Shown here piece by piece: positions 20,353-29,484 of a stretch of 64,000 bases of DNA. The position numbers and the translations under genes were made by a program. This DNA is from Prorocentrum cordatum (Eukaryota; Sar; Dinophyceae; Prorocentrales; Prorocentraceae). A model generated the notes under the pieces. The model was not told the origin of the DNA. It was given only the letters and a program-made list of their open reading frames with translations, and ran no database searches. Position 1 is the stretch's first letter. Each line of letters opens with the position of its first letter. The stretch spans positions 90,173-154,172 of the forward strand of contig CAUYUJ010020579.1 of NCBI GenBank assembly GCA_963575745.1, read 5' to 3'.

Positions 20353-21720
20353 CTAACACTTGGCGTCGATCCACGCCAGCGCCGCGCTCCAAGCCTCAAT
20401 GCGATTCATCGTCGCATTGCGGTCGAAGCGGACGCGGCGACCTGCCCTCCCCACAACGGCCCTGAACACCTTCTGTGAAGGCTTGTAGATCACGTAGCCG
20501 CACCTGTACGGCGTGTTGCACTCGCACGTCGGCGGCTTGGGCAGCACGGCGGGCTTTGGCACGGCAGCCGCGGGTCGCCGCATGGCAGGGGGCCGCGCCT
20601 TCTTCATTGGCACAGCCCCCTCGGCGTCTTCGACGCCTGCCCCGCCCTCGGCGTCGCCGACGCCTTCGCCAGCCGCGGAGGGGCGCTTCCTCGCCTTGGC
20701 GGTCTTGGCCTTCTTGGCGAGGAGCGCCCTGAGCTTCTCCTCCTCGTCGGTCAGGTCTGGCTCGGGCTCATCATCGCGCGGCTCATCGCGCGGCTCCTCG
20801 CGCGGCGGAAGCTTCGGCTCCTGCTGCGGCTCCTCGCGCGGCGGGAGCTTTGGCTTCGGGGGCTCCAGCTCCACGCGCGGCTGCGCAGGCGGCTCGGGCG
20901 GCCTGAGAGCCGCGGCCGCCGAGTTGGCGAAGAGCGCCGCGCACAGCGGTGCACCGAACAGGGCCTGCATGACTTGCAGCTGCCCGCCAGCCGCAGGGTC
21001 TGGGGCTGTCATTGGGGGCGCTGCAGCTGCAGGCGAGGTCTTCGCCGCGTAACGCCTGCTCGACTTCCTCACGTAGTCTGGCGCGTCCGTCTGGATCTCC
21101 TCCAAGGCGGGCCCATCGTCCTTGTAAGCTGATTTCCACCACGGCTCAGCCGACATGTCCTCGATGCGGTCGAAGTTCCACACCGTGGCGTACCCAAGCG
21201 TGGACCAACCCTTGCACGTGATGGCCTTGGAGATGGCACCCTTCACCTCTCCGAGGAGCCTGAGCCAATCGCCCCCATGCCCCTTGCCGCTGCCCCACGC
21301 CACGAGCGCGGCCATCTTGCCCTTGGAGCTCCCGGAGAGCGCGTGGGCGCCGATCAGCTTGCACCGAGCGGCGACCAGGCGTATGCACGCCTTCTCACTC
21401 AGGTCGCCGCTCTTCAGCGATTTGATCTCGCTCGCCGCGAAGACCCTCGATGCAATGCTAATATATTGCCATTGCTTGGATCCGCCTGGCATTGACAACA
21501 TGCCTGTCTTGGTCCCGACGCTCTGGCACAAGCGTGCGATGTTCTCTTGAGTCCAAGTGTTCAGCGAGTGCTCCCTGATTGTTTTCACCAAGGCTGTCGC
21601 CTCGTCAGTACTGATATGTGACAGGTTGTTGATCTTCATGAGGAGGCTGTCGTACTGGTGCTGGGCCACGGCTGATGGGCACAGGCCGCGTGCGATTTGT
21701 GTCGGTACCCACTCTGACAT
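20353..21720 (-). CDS. RRPAA-tail family protein 1, function unknown
   Basis: The frame from the ATG at 21,720 to 20,353 encodes 455 residues. The frame continues upstream to 21,759 but only with a GTG, inside an inverted repeat, so I chose the ATG. Residues 1-190 form a predicted helical domain with conserved-looking Trp/Gly positions (GWSTLGYATVWNFDR). The middle (about 250-370) is Pro/Glu/Ala-rich with repeated KLPPREEP and then an acidic/Lys helix. Two MRRPAAA-type basic motifs precede a C-terminal domain of about 60 residues with CECNTPYRC, RVRFDRN and EAW. The genes at 42.9 and 59.2 kb have the same layout: helical front, RRPAA linker, short tail domain ending in a Trp helix. I know no function for this layout. 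Confidence 0.65.
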   Translation of the reverse strand: MSEWVPTQIARGLCPSAVAQHQYDSLLMKINNLSHISTDEATALVKTIREHSLNTWTQENIARLCQSVGTKTGMLSMPGGSKQWQYISIASRVFAASEIKSLKSGDLSEKACIRLVAARCKLIGAHALSGSSKGKMAALVAWGSGKGHGGDWLRLLGEVKGAISKAITCKGWSTLGYATVWNFDRIEDMSAEPWWKSAYKDDGPALEEIQTDAPDYVRKSSRRYAAKTSPAAAAPPMTAPDPAAGGQLQVMQALFGAPLCAALFANSAAAALRPPEPPAQPRVELEPPKPKLPPREEPQQEPKLPPREEPRDEPRDDEPEPDLTDEEEKLRALLAKKAKTAKARKRPSAAGEGVGDAEGGAGVEDAEGAVPMKKARPPAMRRPAAAVPKPAVLPKPPTCECNTPYRCGYVIYKPSQKVFRAVVGRAGRRVRFDRNATMNRIEAWSAALAWIDAKC

Positions 21721-21732
21721 GTGCTGCAGTTC

Positions 21733-21784
21733 CGCGCGGAGGTTCGGAACCGTCGTCACATGACGACAGTTCCGAACCTTCGCG
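21733..21784. repeat. 25-bp inverted repeat at the gene's 5' end
   Basis: Arms 21,733-21,757 and 21,760-21,784 match at 23 of 25 positions with a 2-bp spacer. As a result both strands encode TTVPNLRA outward from the centre. It disrupts the region between the relict leader at 21.85 kb and the ATG at 21,720. Confidence 0.9.
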
Positions 21785-21856
21785 CCTCGCGCCTCGCGAT
21801 AGGTCGCGCCTCGCGAAAGATCGCGCCTCGCGATAGATCGCGATCGATCGCGATCG
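21781..21856. repeat. Short TCGCGCCTCGCGATAGA tandem repeat
   Basis: About four degenerate 17-bp copies of TCGCGCCTCGCGATAGA, ending in overlapping CGATCGCGATCG palindromes. Confidence 0.8.
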
Positions 21857-21874
21857 AGCCCAAATGGCTATGCG
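21853..21874 (-). other. Relict spliced leader upstream of RRPAA-tail gene 1
   Basis: The minus strand reads GCATAGCCATTTGGGCTCGA, matching TAGCCATTT and GGCTC of the leader. It shares the CATTTGGG variant with the relict at 19,914. It is about 130 bp upstream of the chosen ATG. Confidence 0.45.
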
Positions 21875-22249
21875 ACGCGGGCCTGTGTGATCGATATTCG
21901 AAACGAGAACCCGACACCAACTGATGCCAACTTGCAATGCCCCACGCATCGAAGATTGGTTTCGGATGGCAGTGCGAGTCTACCACCTGCAACGGGTTGC
22001 ATGCATCTTGGCATACATAGAACCGACGCGTATATGGCGATGTAAGTGTTGCCGCGTCGCGTATCCCCGCCAGCCCATCCTACTCGAACGAAGAGCGCAG
22101 ACCACCTGCAGTTGTTATCATCATATGTCTCATCATCATTTTCGTTAAGTGCGCGCGCGCTGATGCCGAGGGGACGGTCCAAGACATCACTCACAGAACT
22201 GGCGTTCTGGATTTAACCTCACCAGTCGGGAGCATCCCAAAGTCGCGAT

Positions 22250-22700
22250 CCTCCGTATCCTCCTCCTCTTCCGCCTCATCCTCCTCATCTTCCCCTCCTC
22301 ATCCTCCTCATCCTCGTCCTGCGGTTGCGGCCTTGGGGCTCTATATGTGGTTCCTCTTGGGGTTTTGGTGCTGCGTCATCCTACAGATATCGTGAGGCGT
22401 CGGATGATCCTATGACGCGAAAAGGCGGAAACGCATAGCACCAATGCCATTCAGAGTGCGAAGCAGTTGTGAGGGAGCGATGGGGGGGGGGGGCACGGCT
22501 TAGTAGCGTAGTAGGATGGGCAAGAGCATCAGCACCAGCAGCAACAGGAGGACAACGACGAGGAGGGACGAAGAGGGACTGATGTGATGGGGAGGACGAG
22601 GATGGGGATGAGGATGAGGATGGGGAGGGAGGGGGGAGGCGGAGGCGGAGGAGGAGGGAGGAGGAGGAGAAGGGGGAAGATGAGGAGGAGGACGAGGCAC
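22250..22700. repeat. TCC tract and GGA tract
   Basis: TCC-rich sequence at 22,255-22,320 and GGA-rich sequence at 22,580-22,700, with a short G10 run near 22,485. No gene recognised in between. Confidence 0.8.
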
Positions 22701-22804
22701 CTGCGCTATCATGCCGACATTATCAGCCCAGACTCATCTTGCATTGATGCATGCAAGTTTTTTTTCTCTGACCCCTCCACCCGTCGTCCGTCGCCCCCAC
22801 GCCC

Positions 22805-22939
22805 CTAGCGGGCATCGCGCTCGGCGCGCGCCAGCTCAGTCTCGGCCCGAACGTGGGCCGCGCTCGCATCATCCGCGTCGAGCAGCTCGTTCATCCACGC
22901 GTCCTTGCTCTTCAAAAACGCATTGAACCTCTTCTCTGC
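22805..22939 (-). CDS. Terminal exon of a charged coiled-coil protein
   Basis: The minus strand opens after a TAG|GCAG junction near 22,939 and runs to a stop at 22,805. It encodes AEKRFNAFLKSKDAWMNELL and a further 24 residues that are Ala/Glu/Arg-rich and strongly helical. No start codon is present, so an upstream exon is missing or unrecognised. Similar charged helical ORFs lie at 23.1, 23.8 and 24.3 kb. Confidence 0.35.
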   Translation of the reverse strand, partial: AEKRFNAFLKSKDAWMNELLDADDASAAHVRAETELARAERDAR

Positions 22940-23079
22940 CTATCGGGGGGGGAGGGTGGGGGGCGATCGCACGGAGGCGGGTGGGACTGGCGACACCGAT
23001 GGGGCCATTGACTAAGGGGGTGGGCTCGAGAGCCCATCCCCTCCCCCCTGGCCTCGGGGGGCCCTTGTGTTGTTGTTAG

Positions 23080-23241
23080 TTAACAACCGCCTGCCTTCTT
23101 CTCAGCCTGCGTCTTCGCTGCTTTGGCATGCCTCAATGCCGTCTTGGCAGTCTTCACTGACCGCTGGTGTTCCTGCTTCTCATCCTGCAGCTCAAAGCGC
23201 ACCTGCGCTTCCATCGCGATCGTCTTCGCTGATTTTCCCAT
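23080..23241 (-). CDS. Small Lys/Gln-rich helical protein, 53 aa
   Basis: ATG at 23,241 and stop at 23,080. The product starts MGKSAKTIAMEAQVRFELQD and is rich in Lys, Ala, Gln and Glu with heptad-like spacing, ending in a basic stretch (KTQAEKKAGGC). No known family. It could be the last exon of a larger gene, but its ATG and composition make a small protein possible. Confidence 0.35.
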   Translation of the reverse strand: MGKSAKTIAMEAQVRFELQDEKQEHQRSVKTAKTALRHAKAAKTQAEKKAGGC

Positions 23242-23478
23242 GGACACGTGAACCACAAATGGGGACGCGTAAGCCACGCGTGAACTGGTTCGCAAAGGTG
23301 GGCGAATGAACCACAAATGCTGCTGACGGTTTGCCAAGCGTTCAGCCCCGCCATCGTTGGCGACATGTAGTAAGCTGGGGGGGGGGGGGGCGCGAGAGGT
23401 GTGAACAGGAGAGGGGTCGAGATGAGGAGGCGGCTGGGGGTGGACATGCAACGGGAGTGCCCGATCACGGCGTCGATG

Positions 23479-23480
<2 letters not shown>

Positions 23481-23564
<84 letters not shown>

Positions 23565-23578
23565 GCGTGTGTGTGTGT

Positions 23579-23610
<32 letters not shown>
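23481..23610. repeat. GT dinucleotide run followed by a G run
   Basis: About 48 GT repeats (23,481-23,577) lead into about 33 consecutive G residues. Such runs are error-prone in assembly, so exact lengths should not be trusted. Confidence 0.95.
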
Positions 23611-23758
23611 ATGAGTAGGGCAGCGATGTGTGATCGCATGGTTGGCACTCATGCCATGCGACCGCGTCGCAGACTACATGCGTTTTCACGCAGCCCGGTT
23701 GGTTGAGGGCTGAGAGAACGCAGCTTGTAAGCTGCGGCGCGCGCGCGTGTGCGCGACT

Positions 23759-23980
23759 ATGCCTGCCACGTCAGCCGACTTGAAGGCACTGCGTGCCAAG
23801 CACCGCAAGGAGGACACGGAGCACTTCAATGAAAGGTTGGATACCCTGATCAGGCACAAGCAGCATTGCCAGAATATGTCCAAAAAGGCGGACCGCAAGG
23901 CAGCCAGTATCTCATGCCTGACATGTTGCAAGTGGTTGCAATCCATGCACGTCGAAATATATTTGCTGATTAGAGCATAA
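23759..23980 (+). CDS. Small basic helical protein, 73 aa
   Basis: ATG at 23,759 gives MPATSADLKALRAKHRKEDT and ends at 23,980. The first 52 residues are charged and helical; the last 20 (CLTCCKWLQSMHVEIYLLI) are hydrophobic and may be read-through into an intron or UTR. The start resembles that of the ORF at 24,309 (MPTRKADAAYKKMEKL). Function unknown. Confidence 0.35.
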   Translation: MPATSADLKALRAKHRKEDTEHFNERLDTLIRHKQHCQNMSKKADRKAASISCLTCCKWLQSMHVEIYLLIRA

Positions 23981-23993
23981 ACGTTTGGGCATC

Positions 23994-24175
23994 ACCCGAT
24001 GCAGTTGTATGCATGTTCGGTTGTGTTGAAACGCATTGCAATCGGCTGCGAGTAGTTCGCGTCGAAGGGCGCACTTGTGACACTATGGGGGGGGGGGGGG
24101 AGGGGGGGGCGTTGAGGCAACGCCCAATGCAGTCGTATGCATGCGCGTTCGGTTGCGTTGACACGCAGGTATGTA
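23994..24175. repeat. Pair of direct repeats with ATGCATG core
   Basis: CCGATGCAGTTGTATGCATG near 23,997 and CCAATGCAGTCGTATGCATG near 24,124 are each followed by TTCGGTTG, GTTGA and ACGC words. The second copy lies about 180 bp upstream of the ORF at 24,309. Confidence 0.7.
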
Positions 24176-24308
24176 CTATCATGATGTCAGGGTGTGAAAT
24201 TGGTTGTGTAATGGCTTGGCGTTGCGACTGTGGTCGCATGGTCTCAAGCGGTTGGGCGAACGGTCGCACTTAGCAACGGCGTGTCAACGCCACGTCTGAA
24301 CCCCGTCC

Positions 24309-24521
24309 ATGCCCACTCGAAAGGCAGACGCTGCATACAAGAAGATGGAGAAGCTCGTGAAGAAGGCGGAGCAGGCCGCGGATTCGTTCACGTTGCTCTT
24401 GGACAACGCCGAGATGTGCAAGGGTGCGGTTGATCGGGCGAATAATCGCCTTGTGGAGGCAGGTGCTGCCGATCGTGCGCGGGGGCGCAAAGCCTTGGGT
24501 ATCGGTGAATGCGCCGCCTGA
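24309..24521 (+). CDS. Small Lys/Ala-rich helical protein, 70 aa
   Basis: ATG at 24,309, stop at 24,519-24,521. The product starts MPTRKADAAYKKMEKLVKKA and stays helical through residue 55, ending in a short basic and Gly-rich tail. Charge pattern and length resemble the neighbours at 23.1 and 23.8 kb, suggesting a local family. It could equally be a first exon. Confidence 0.4.
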   Translation: MPTRKADAAYKKMEKLVKKAEQAADSFTLLLDNAEMCKGAVDRANNRLVEAGAADRARGRKALGIGECAA

Positions 24522-24639
24522 GTGCGGTTGTCGGGGCGCACTTAGATGGGGGCTCGTTGGGGTTGTGCGTGCAAACGCATGTATGCGAGCCTTCAGGTTC
24601 TCGTTGCAGCTTTTCGCGCGATAAAGCACCATGCGGAGA

Positions 24640-25500
24640 GACCGATGATACGAATACGAATGAGGACGAGGAGAAATAAGAATAGGATGAGGAGGGTTAG
24701 GCGGTAGAGGTGAATGAGACGGAGAAGGAGGATGATGGGGATGAGAATGGTGAGGAGGGATAGGGGGGAGGAGAAGGAGGACGAGGACGAGGAGAAGGGG
24801 GAGGGCGAGCAGGAGGAGGAGCAGGATGAGACGCCCCCGCCGTCGTCTCCGCCGCCGTCGAACTCGTCGCAGCCAACTCGTCGCCACCAACTCTTCGCCG
24901 TCGCCGTCGCTATCGCAGCCGCCATGGCAATTACTCCTCCTCATCTTCGCCCCCCTCCTCCTCCTCCTCCTCCTCCTCCTCCTCCTCCCCATCGTCCCCC
25001 TCTTCCTCCGCGTGCTCCTTGTCCTGCTCCTCCTCATGCTCCTCCTCCTACTCCTCCTCATCCTCGTTGTCGTTCAATCGTGGTCGTCACGGTGGCCGCC
25101 GCCCTCTCCTGCACCGCGCGCGCAGATGACGGCGCAGGCGACGGCTTCGACGGCGACGGCGGGAACGAGGAGGAGACATGATGAGAATGAAGAGGGTGAG
25201 AATGAGACGGAGTAAGAATGAGGAGAATGAGGATGATGAGGAGGAGAATGAGGATGAGGAAGAGGAGGCAGAGGAGGAGGAGGAGGTGGGGGAAGATGAG
25301 GAGGGTGATGAGGCGGAGGAGAAGGAGGAGGAGGAGGAGGCGGCGGCGGAGGAGGAGGAGGAGGAGGATAAAGGTAGGAGGGGGAGGATGAGGATGAGGG
25401 GGAGGATGGGCCTTCCCCTCCCCCTCCTCCTCCTCACCCCCCACCTCCTCCTCAGAATCCTCCCCCCTCTCCTTCTCCTTGTCCTCCTTCTCCCGCGCAT
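24640..25500. repeat. Long GGA/GAT and TCC low-complexity stretch
   Basis: GGA/GAA/GAT-rich sequence (24,640-24,830), TCC-rich (24,945-25,075), GGA-rich (25,150-25,415) and TCC-rich (25,420-25,510). The short unique islands near 24,840-24,935 and 25,080-25,160 show no recognisable domain. Long open frames across it are compositional. Confidence 0.85.
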
Positions 25501-25684
25501 CCTCCTCTCATCCCACTTCCCCTTATTCTCGCTCACGCCACGCTCATGCATCACTTATCAACATGATCCAGCGCAGCCGCGGGCAGCGCAGCCAAGCAGA
25601 CAAGCCAATTCTAGGCGCAACGTCGACCACGAGCGAGATGGAGACCCTCGAAGTTTACTCTAAACATGAGCTCAAACCCTTGGT

Positions 25685-25985
25685 GTCGTATGTCAGAATC
25701 TCACATGCGACAAATCTGTCGTATGTCAGAATCTTACATGCGACAAATCTGTCGTATGTCAGAATCTTACATACGACAACGTTGTCGTACGTAAGAATCG
25801 TACATACGACATCTCGCTCTTATATATCATAAGGATTCTATTAACACATCCGTCGTATGTTAGAATCTTACATACGACAACGGTGTCGCATGTCAGAATC
25901 TTACATACGACAACTTTGTCGTATGTTAGAATCTTACATGCGACAACTGCGTCGTATGTTAGAATCTTACATACGACAACCCCCA
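25685..25985. repeat. Array of eight 29-bp palindromes, period 33 bp
   Basis: Each unit has arms TGTCGTATGT and ACATACGACA around a 9-nt centre (CAGAATCTT or variants), with 4-nt spacers such as AATC or ACGT. Four units span 25,685-25,815 and four span 25,853-25,985, split by a 37-bp AT-rich spacer. Arm changes are often compatible with pairing, for example GTCGCATGT opposite ACATACGAC (a G.T pair). Spacers are too short to be CRISPR spacers. Confidence 0.95.
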
Positions 25986-26209
25986 CCATAATAGATCATG
26001 CCCGACGGAGGAGAGGCAGCGCGCGGTCTAGAATGGACTCCACGCCTGCTGCCGCGCTGGTGGCGGCACGGGCGCTCGAGGCGCAGTGCGACAGCGGCGG
26101 CTTCGGCGCCGCTTTGGTAGTGGTGTCCGGCGCTACTGATCAGCGGCGAACAGCCGCCTCCGCCCAGATGTCGGGCGGAGGAACACATTCCATATCCAGT
26201 TCTTGGCCC

Positions 26210-27478
26210 TCATCCTTCCCCCTCGTCCTTGGTGAGAACCGTTGAAGGAGGGATGAGGGGGCCCGGTAGAACTAGATCTGTATTGTTTTCCTCCACCCAG
26301 ATGCGCCAGTGCGTCCGCTTGCTCCACCTGACGTAGTCGGCCTTGCCGCGGTCCGACATCAGGTCCTGCAGCCCGTCCAGCTGCTCCTTGGTGGCAAGGG
26401 CCTTCGCCAGCCTGATGTGGCGCCCGCCGCGGGGCTTCTCCTCGCGCCAGCCCTTGCCGCCGTCGTAGCCTTTATCGCCCTTGCCGCCGTCGTGGCCCTT
26501 GCCACTGTCGATGCCCTTGCCACTGTCGTAGCCTGTATCGCCACGGTCGTAGCTTGGATCACCGCCGTAGCCCGTGTCACCGTCGTAGCCCTTGCCGACG
26601 TCGTAGCCCTTGCGATCATAGCCCTTGTCGCCCTTGCGATCGTAGCCCTTGTCGCCCTTGCGGTCGTAGTCACGGCTGTCGTAGCCACTGTTGCCGTAGT
26701 TGTCGTAGCCACGGTTGTCGTAGCCACTGCTGTCGTATCCGCGGTTGTCGTAGCCACGGTTGTTGTAACCACGGTTGTCGTAGCCACGCTGGTAGTTGCC
26801 ACTCTTGTCGTAGCCCTTGCTGTCGTAGCCTCTGTTGTCGTAGCCCTTGCTCGAGCCCTTGTCGTAGTCGCCCCAGCGCCTGCGGTCGTACCACCTGTTG
26901 TCGTAGTCTTCGTCGTCGCGGTCGTACCACGAGCTGTGGCGGTCATACCACTTGGAGCTGTACGGGTCGTAGCGGCGGTCGTAGCCCTTGTCGCCCTTGC
27001 CACCGTCGTAGCCCACGTCGCCCCTGTCACCGTGGTAGCCTTTGTCGCGGCCCTTGTCGATGTCGTAGCCTTCGCCGCTGCCCTTGCCATCGTCGTGGCC
27101 CTTGTCGAAGCCCTTGCTCGAGCTGCCGTTGCCGCCGCCGTAGCCCTTGCCACCGTCGGTGATGCCCTTGCCACCGTCGTAGCTGGCGTAGTCGTAGCCC
27201 GTGTCGTCGCCATCGCCGTCGTCCATGAACTCCTGCAGGCCCTGGAACGAGTTCAACTCGGGATCCAGCGCGGGCGCCATGCCCATGTCATCGAGCAAGC
27301 CGTCGGCCACGCGCGAGCGATCGTACTTCGCCAAGACCTTCGCCGTCGGCGGCGTGCTTGGCGGCCGAGGGGCCACCTTGCTGGTGGGCTGCAAGACCTT
27401 GGCGGCCGCGGCGCGCCGCCGCTGGCTGAGATCCTCCGCCGCCTCCAGGAGCAGCGTCACCGCGGTCTCGTCCGCCAT
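26210..27478 (-). CDS. GYD-repeat low-complexity protein A
   Basis: From the ATG at 27,478 the product has 422 residues. Residues 1-60 are a helical, Ala-rich front (MADETAVTLLLEAAEDLSQR). About 95-345 is a tandem array of KGYDxxGYDNRGYD-type units, rich in Gly, Tyr, Asp, Arg and Lys. The tail holds HIRLAKALATKEQLDGLQDL, then MSDRGKADYVRWSKRTHWRI. The repeat resembles Tyr/Gly/Arg-rich disordered proteins that form condensates with RNA; that role is inference from composition. The paralogue at 28.1-29.4 kb, in the opposite orientation, shares the HIRLAK...DGLQD tail motif and the repeat unit. Confidence 0.6.
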   Translation of the reverse strand: MADETAVTLLLEAAEDLSQRRRAAAAKVLQPTSKVAPRPPSTPPTAKVLAKYDRSRVADGLLDDMGMAPALDPELNSFQGLQEFMDDGDGDDTGYDYASYDGGKGITDGGKGYGGGNGSSSKGFDKGHDDGKGSGEGYDIDKGRDKGYHGDRGDVGYDGGKGDKGYDRRYDPYSSKWYDRHSSWYDRDDEDYDNRWYDRRRWGDYDKGSSKGYDNRGYDSKGYDKSGNYQRGYDNRGYNNRGYDNRGYDSSGYDNRGYDNYGNSGYDSRDYDRKGDKGYDRKGDKGYDRKGYDVGKGYDGDTGYGGDPSYDRGDTGYDSGKGIDSGKGHDGGKGDKGYDGGKGWREEKPRGGRHIRLAKALATKEQLDGLQDLMSDRGKADYVRWSKRTHWRIWVEENNTDLVLPGPLIPPSTVLTKDEGEG

Positions 27479-28137
27479 GGTGCTGCTGGTTGCACTGGTG
27501 ATGCTGCTGCGGGTGGTGCTGCTGGTTGCACTGGTGGCGCTGCTGCAGCTGGTGCTGCTGCGCGTGGAGCTGCTGGATGCACTGGTGGTGCTGATGCAGC
27601 TGGTGCTGCTGCGCGCGGAGCGCTGGTAGCTGCTGCGCGTGGAGCGCTGCAGCTGGTCGCGCACTGTCGCGACCCAAGCAACGCTCGGGCCTAAACGGCG
27701 GTGGCAACGGAGGAGGATGAGGTCGGGGAGGGATATTCACATCATAGCGTAGCATTGCATGGCATACCATAACCAACATCATGGTTCGCGGTACTGAGTT
27801 CATTGTGAGGTCGTGTGGTGCTGAGTGAATTGTGAGGCTGTCTCGAGCGAACGCAGACGACGATGTTAACGCATCTCATTTTCAAGTTCACATCCCCAAG
27901 TAGACTCTGAAACAACCGCATGCATTGCTGCATGCACCCGTGAGTGCACAGCGCGAAACGATTCGCGACGCAGCCACGCCCCCTCACCCGAATCGCACCC
28001 TCACCTGAATCCCCCCCCCCCCCTCCCCCCATTTGCGCGCGCTGCTGTTTCTGGGCCGAGGCCCCCTGGAGGGCCCCTTTCTCCTCCCAGGGGGGCGTGG
28101 CCGCGCGCGGGTGGCCGCGCGCGCCGCCCGCGCCGCC

Positions 28138-29410
28138 ATGGCGCGCCATGACAGCGCCTCCGCGGAGGCGCTGATCCGCCTGCACGAGGACTGCTGGGGC
28201 GAGAGCCACAGGAGAAGGATGAAGGGGGATGAGGAAGACGAGGAGGAAGACGAGGATGATGAGGAGGAAGAGGAGGAGGAGAAGGAATCGGAGGAGGAGG
28301 AGGAGGAGTGGGAGGAGGAGGAGGAGGCGGAGGAGGAGGAGGAGGGAGGTCGGCGGATTTTCGCCCTCCATACAGGAGCTCCAGCGGGAGCGGCGGATCA
28401 CAACTAGGCTGCTCGACGTCACCGAGCTCTTGATTAAGGGCTACGACAACAGTGGCTACGACAACAGTGGCTACGACAACAGTGGCTACGACAACAGTGG
28501 CTACGACAAAGGCTACGACAAGGGCTACGACAAAAGCTACGACGAGGGCTACGGCAAAGGCTACGACAAGGGCTACGACACGGGCTACGACAGCGATGGC
28601 AAGGGCTACGACGACGGTGGCAAGGGCTACGGCGATGGCAAGGGCAAGGGCTACGACGGTGGCAAGGGCAAGGGCTACGACAGTGGCAAGGGCCGCGAGA
28701 ATGACGGCAGCGGCAAGGGCCGCGACAGAGACGGCGACAGCGGCAAGGGCCACATCAGGCTGGCGAAGGGGCAGCGTGACGGGCTGCAGGACATGATGCC
28801 GGACAGCGGCAAGGCCGACGACAAGGGCGACGGTGGCGCGGGCAGCGCCAAGGGCAGCTCGAGCAAGGGCTTCGACAATGGCTACGACGGCGGCAAGGGC
28901 AGCGACAAAGGCTACGACCCGTACGGCAGCTCGAGCAAGGGCTACGACACGGTCTACGACACGGGCTACGTCAATGGCTACGACAAGGGCTACGAAAAGG
29001 GCCACGACGATGGCAAGGGTGCTGATGGCATCGGTCGCGGCTGTACAAGCTGCGACGGTGGCACGGGCATCGACGACGAGGCCATGGGCTACTACGACGG
29101 TGGCAAGGGCTACGATGGTAGCAAGGGCAGCACCGACGGTGGCAAGGTCTACGACGGTGGCCAGGGCTACGACGATGGCGAGGGCTACAACGGTGGCAAG
29201 AGCATTAACGACGGTGGTAAGGGCAAGGCGACGGCCCTCGACAGCGGCGGGGGCTACGATGGTGGCAAGGGCTCCGACGAGGGCAAGGGCATGAGCATGG
29301 GCAGGGGCGCCGATGTGCCGAACAGCGGCATGCGCGACGATGGCCCTCCGCATCTTGAACTGAGTTATGTTACTGAGTCCCCGCCGCCAGCGGGGCCAGA
29401 TTCGGACTGA
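28138..29410 (+). CDS. GYD-repeat low-complexity protein B
   Basis: ATG at 28,138 begins MARHDSASAEALIRLHEDCW. A GGA-rich stretch at 28,215-28,350 interrupts the frame and is probably an intron, with CAG|GAG words at both ends (near 28,206 and 28,376). The frames do not join cleanly at those words, so the exact junction is unresolved. The second part reads ELQRERRITTRLLDVTELLI and then tandem KGYDNSGYD units, later changing to DGGKGYDDG units. HIRLAKGQRDGLQDMM sits near the middle. Stop at 29,408-29,410. It is head-to-head with protein A and is its paralogue. Confidence 0.5.
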
Positions 29411-29484
29411 GCACGCGAGGCAAACATAGAATAGAGATTGGAGGGAGAGGGAAGGGGAGGTGGGAAGGCGAAGAGGGAGTGGAG

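Noticed and set aside
23154-23650. Open frames encoding poly-His/Thr or poly-Cys/Val over the GT run
   Set aside because: Pure dinucleotide repeat translation; no unique flanking protein.
25685-25985. CRISPR array
   Set aside because: Units are palindromes with 4-nt separators that are nearly constant, and no cas genes are present.
26309-27694. A 461-codon plus-strand open frame opposite GYD gene A, rich in Val and Ala
   Set aside because: It is the antisense shadow of the KGYD repeat; composition follows directly from the sense codons, and it has no independent motif.
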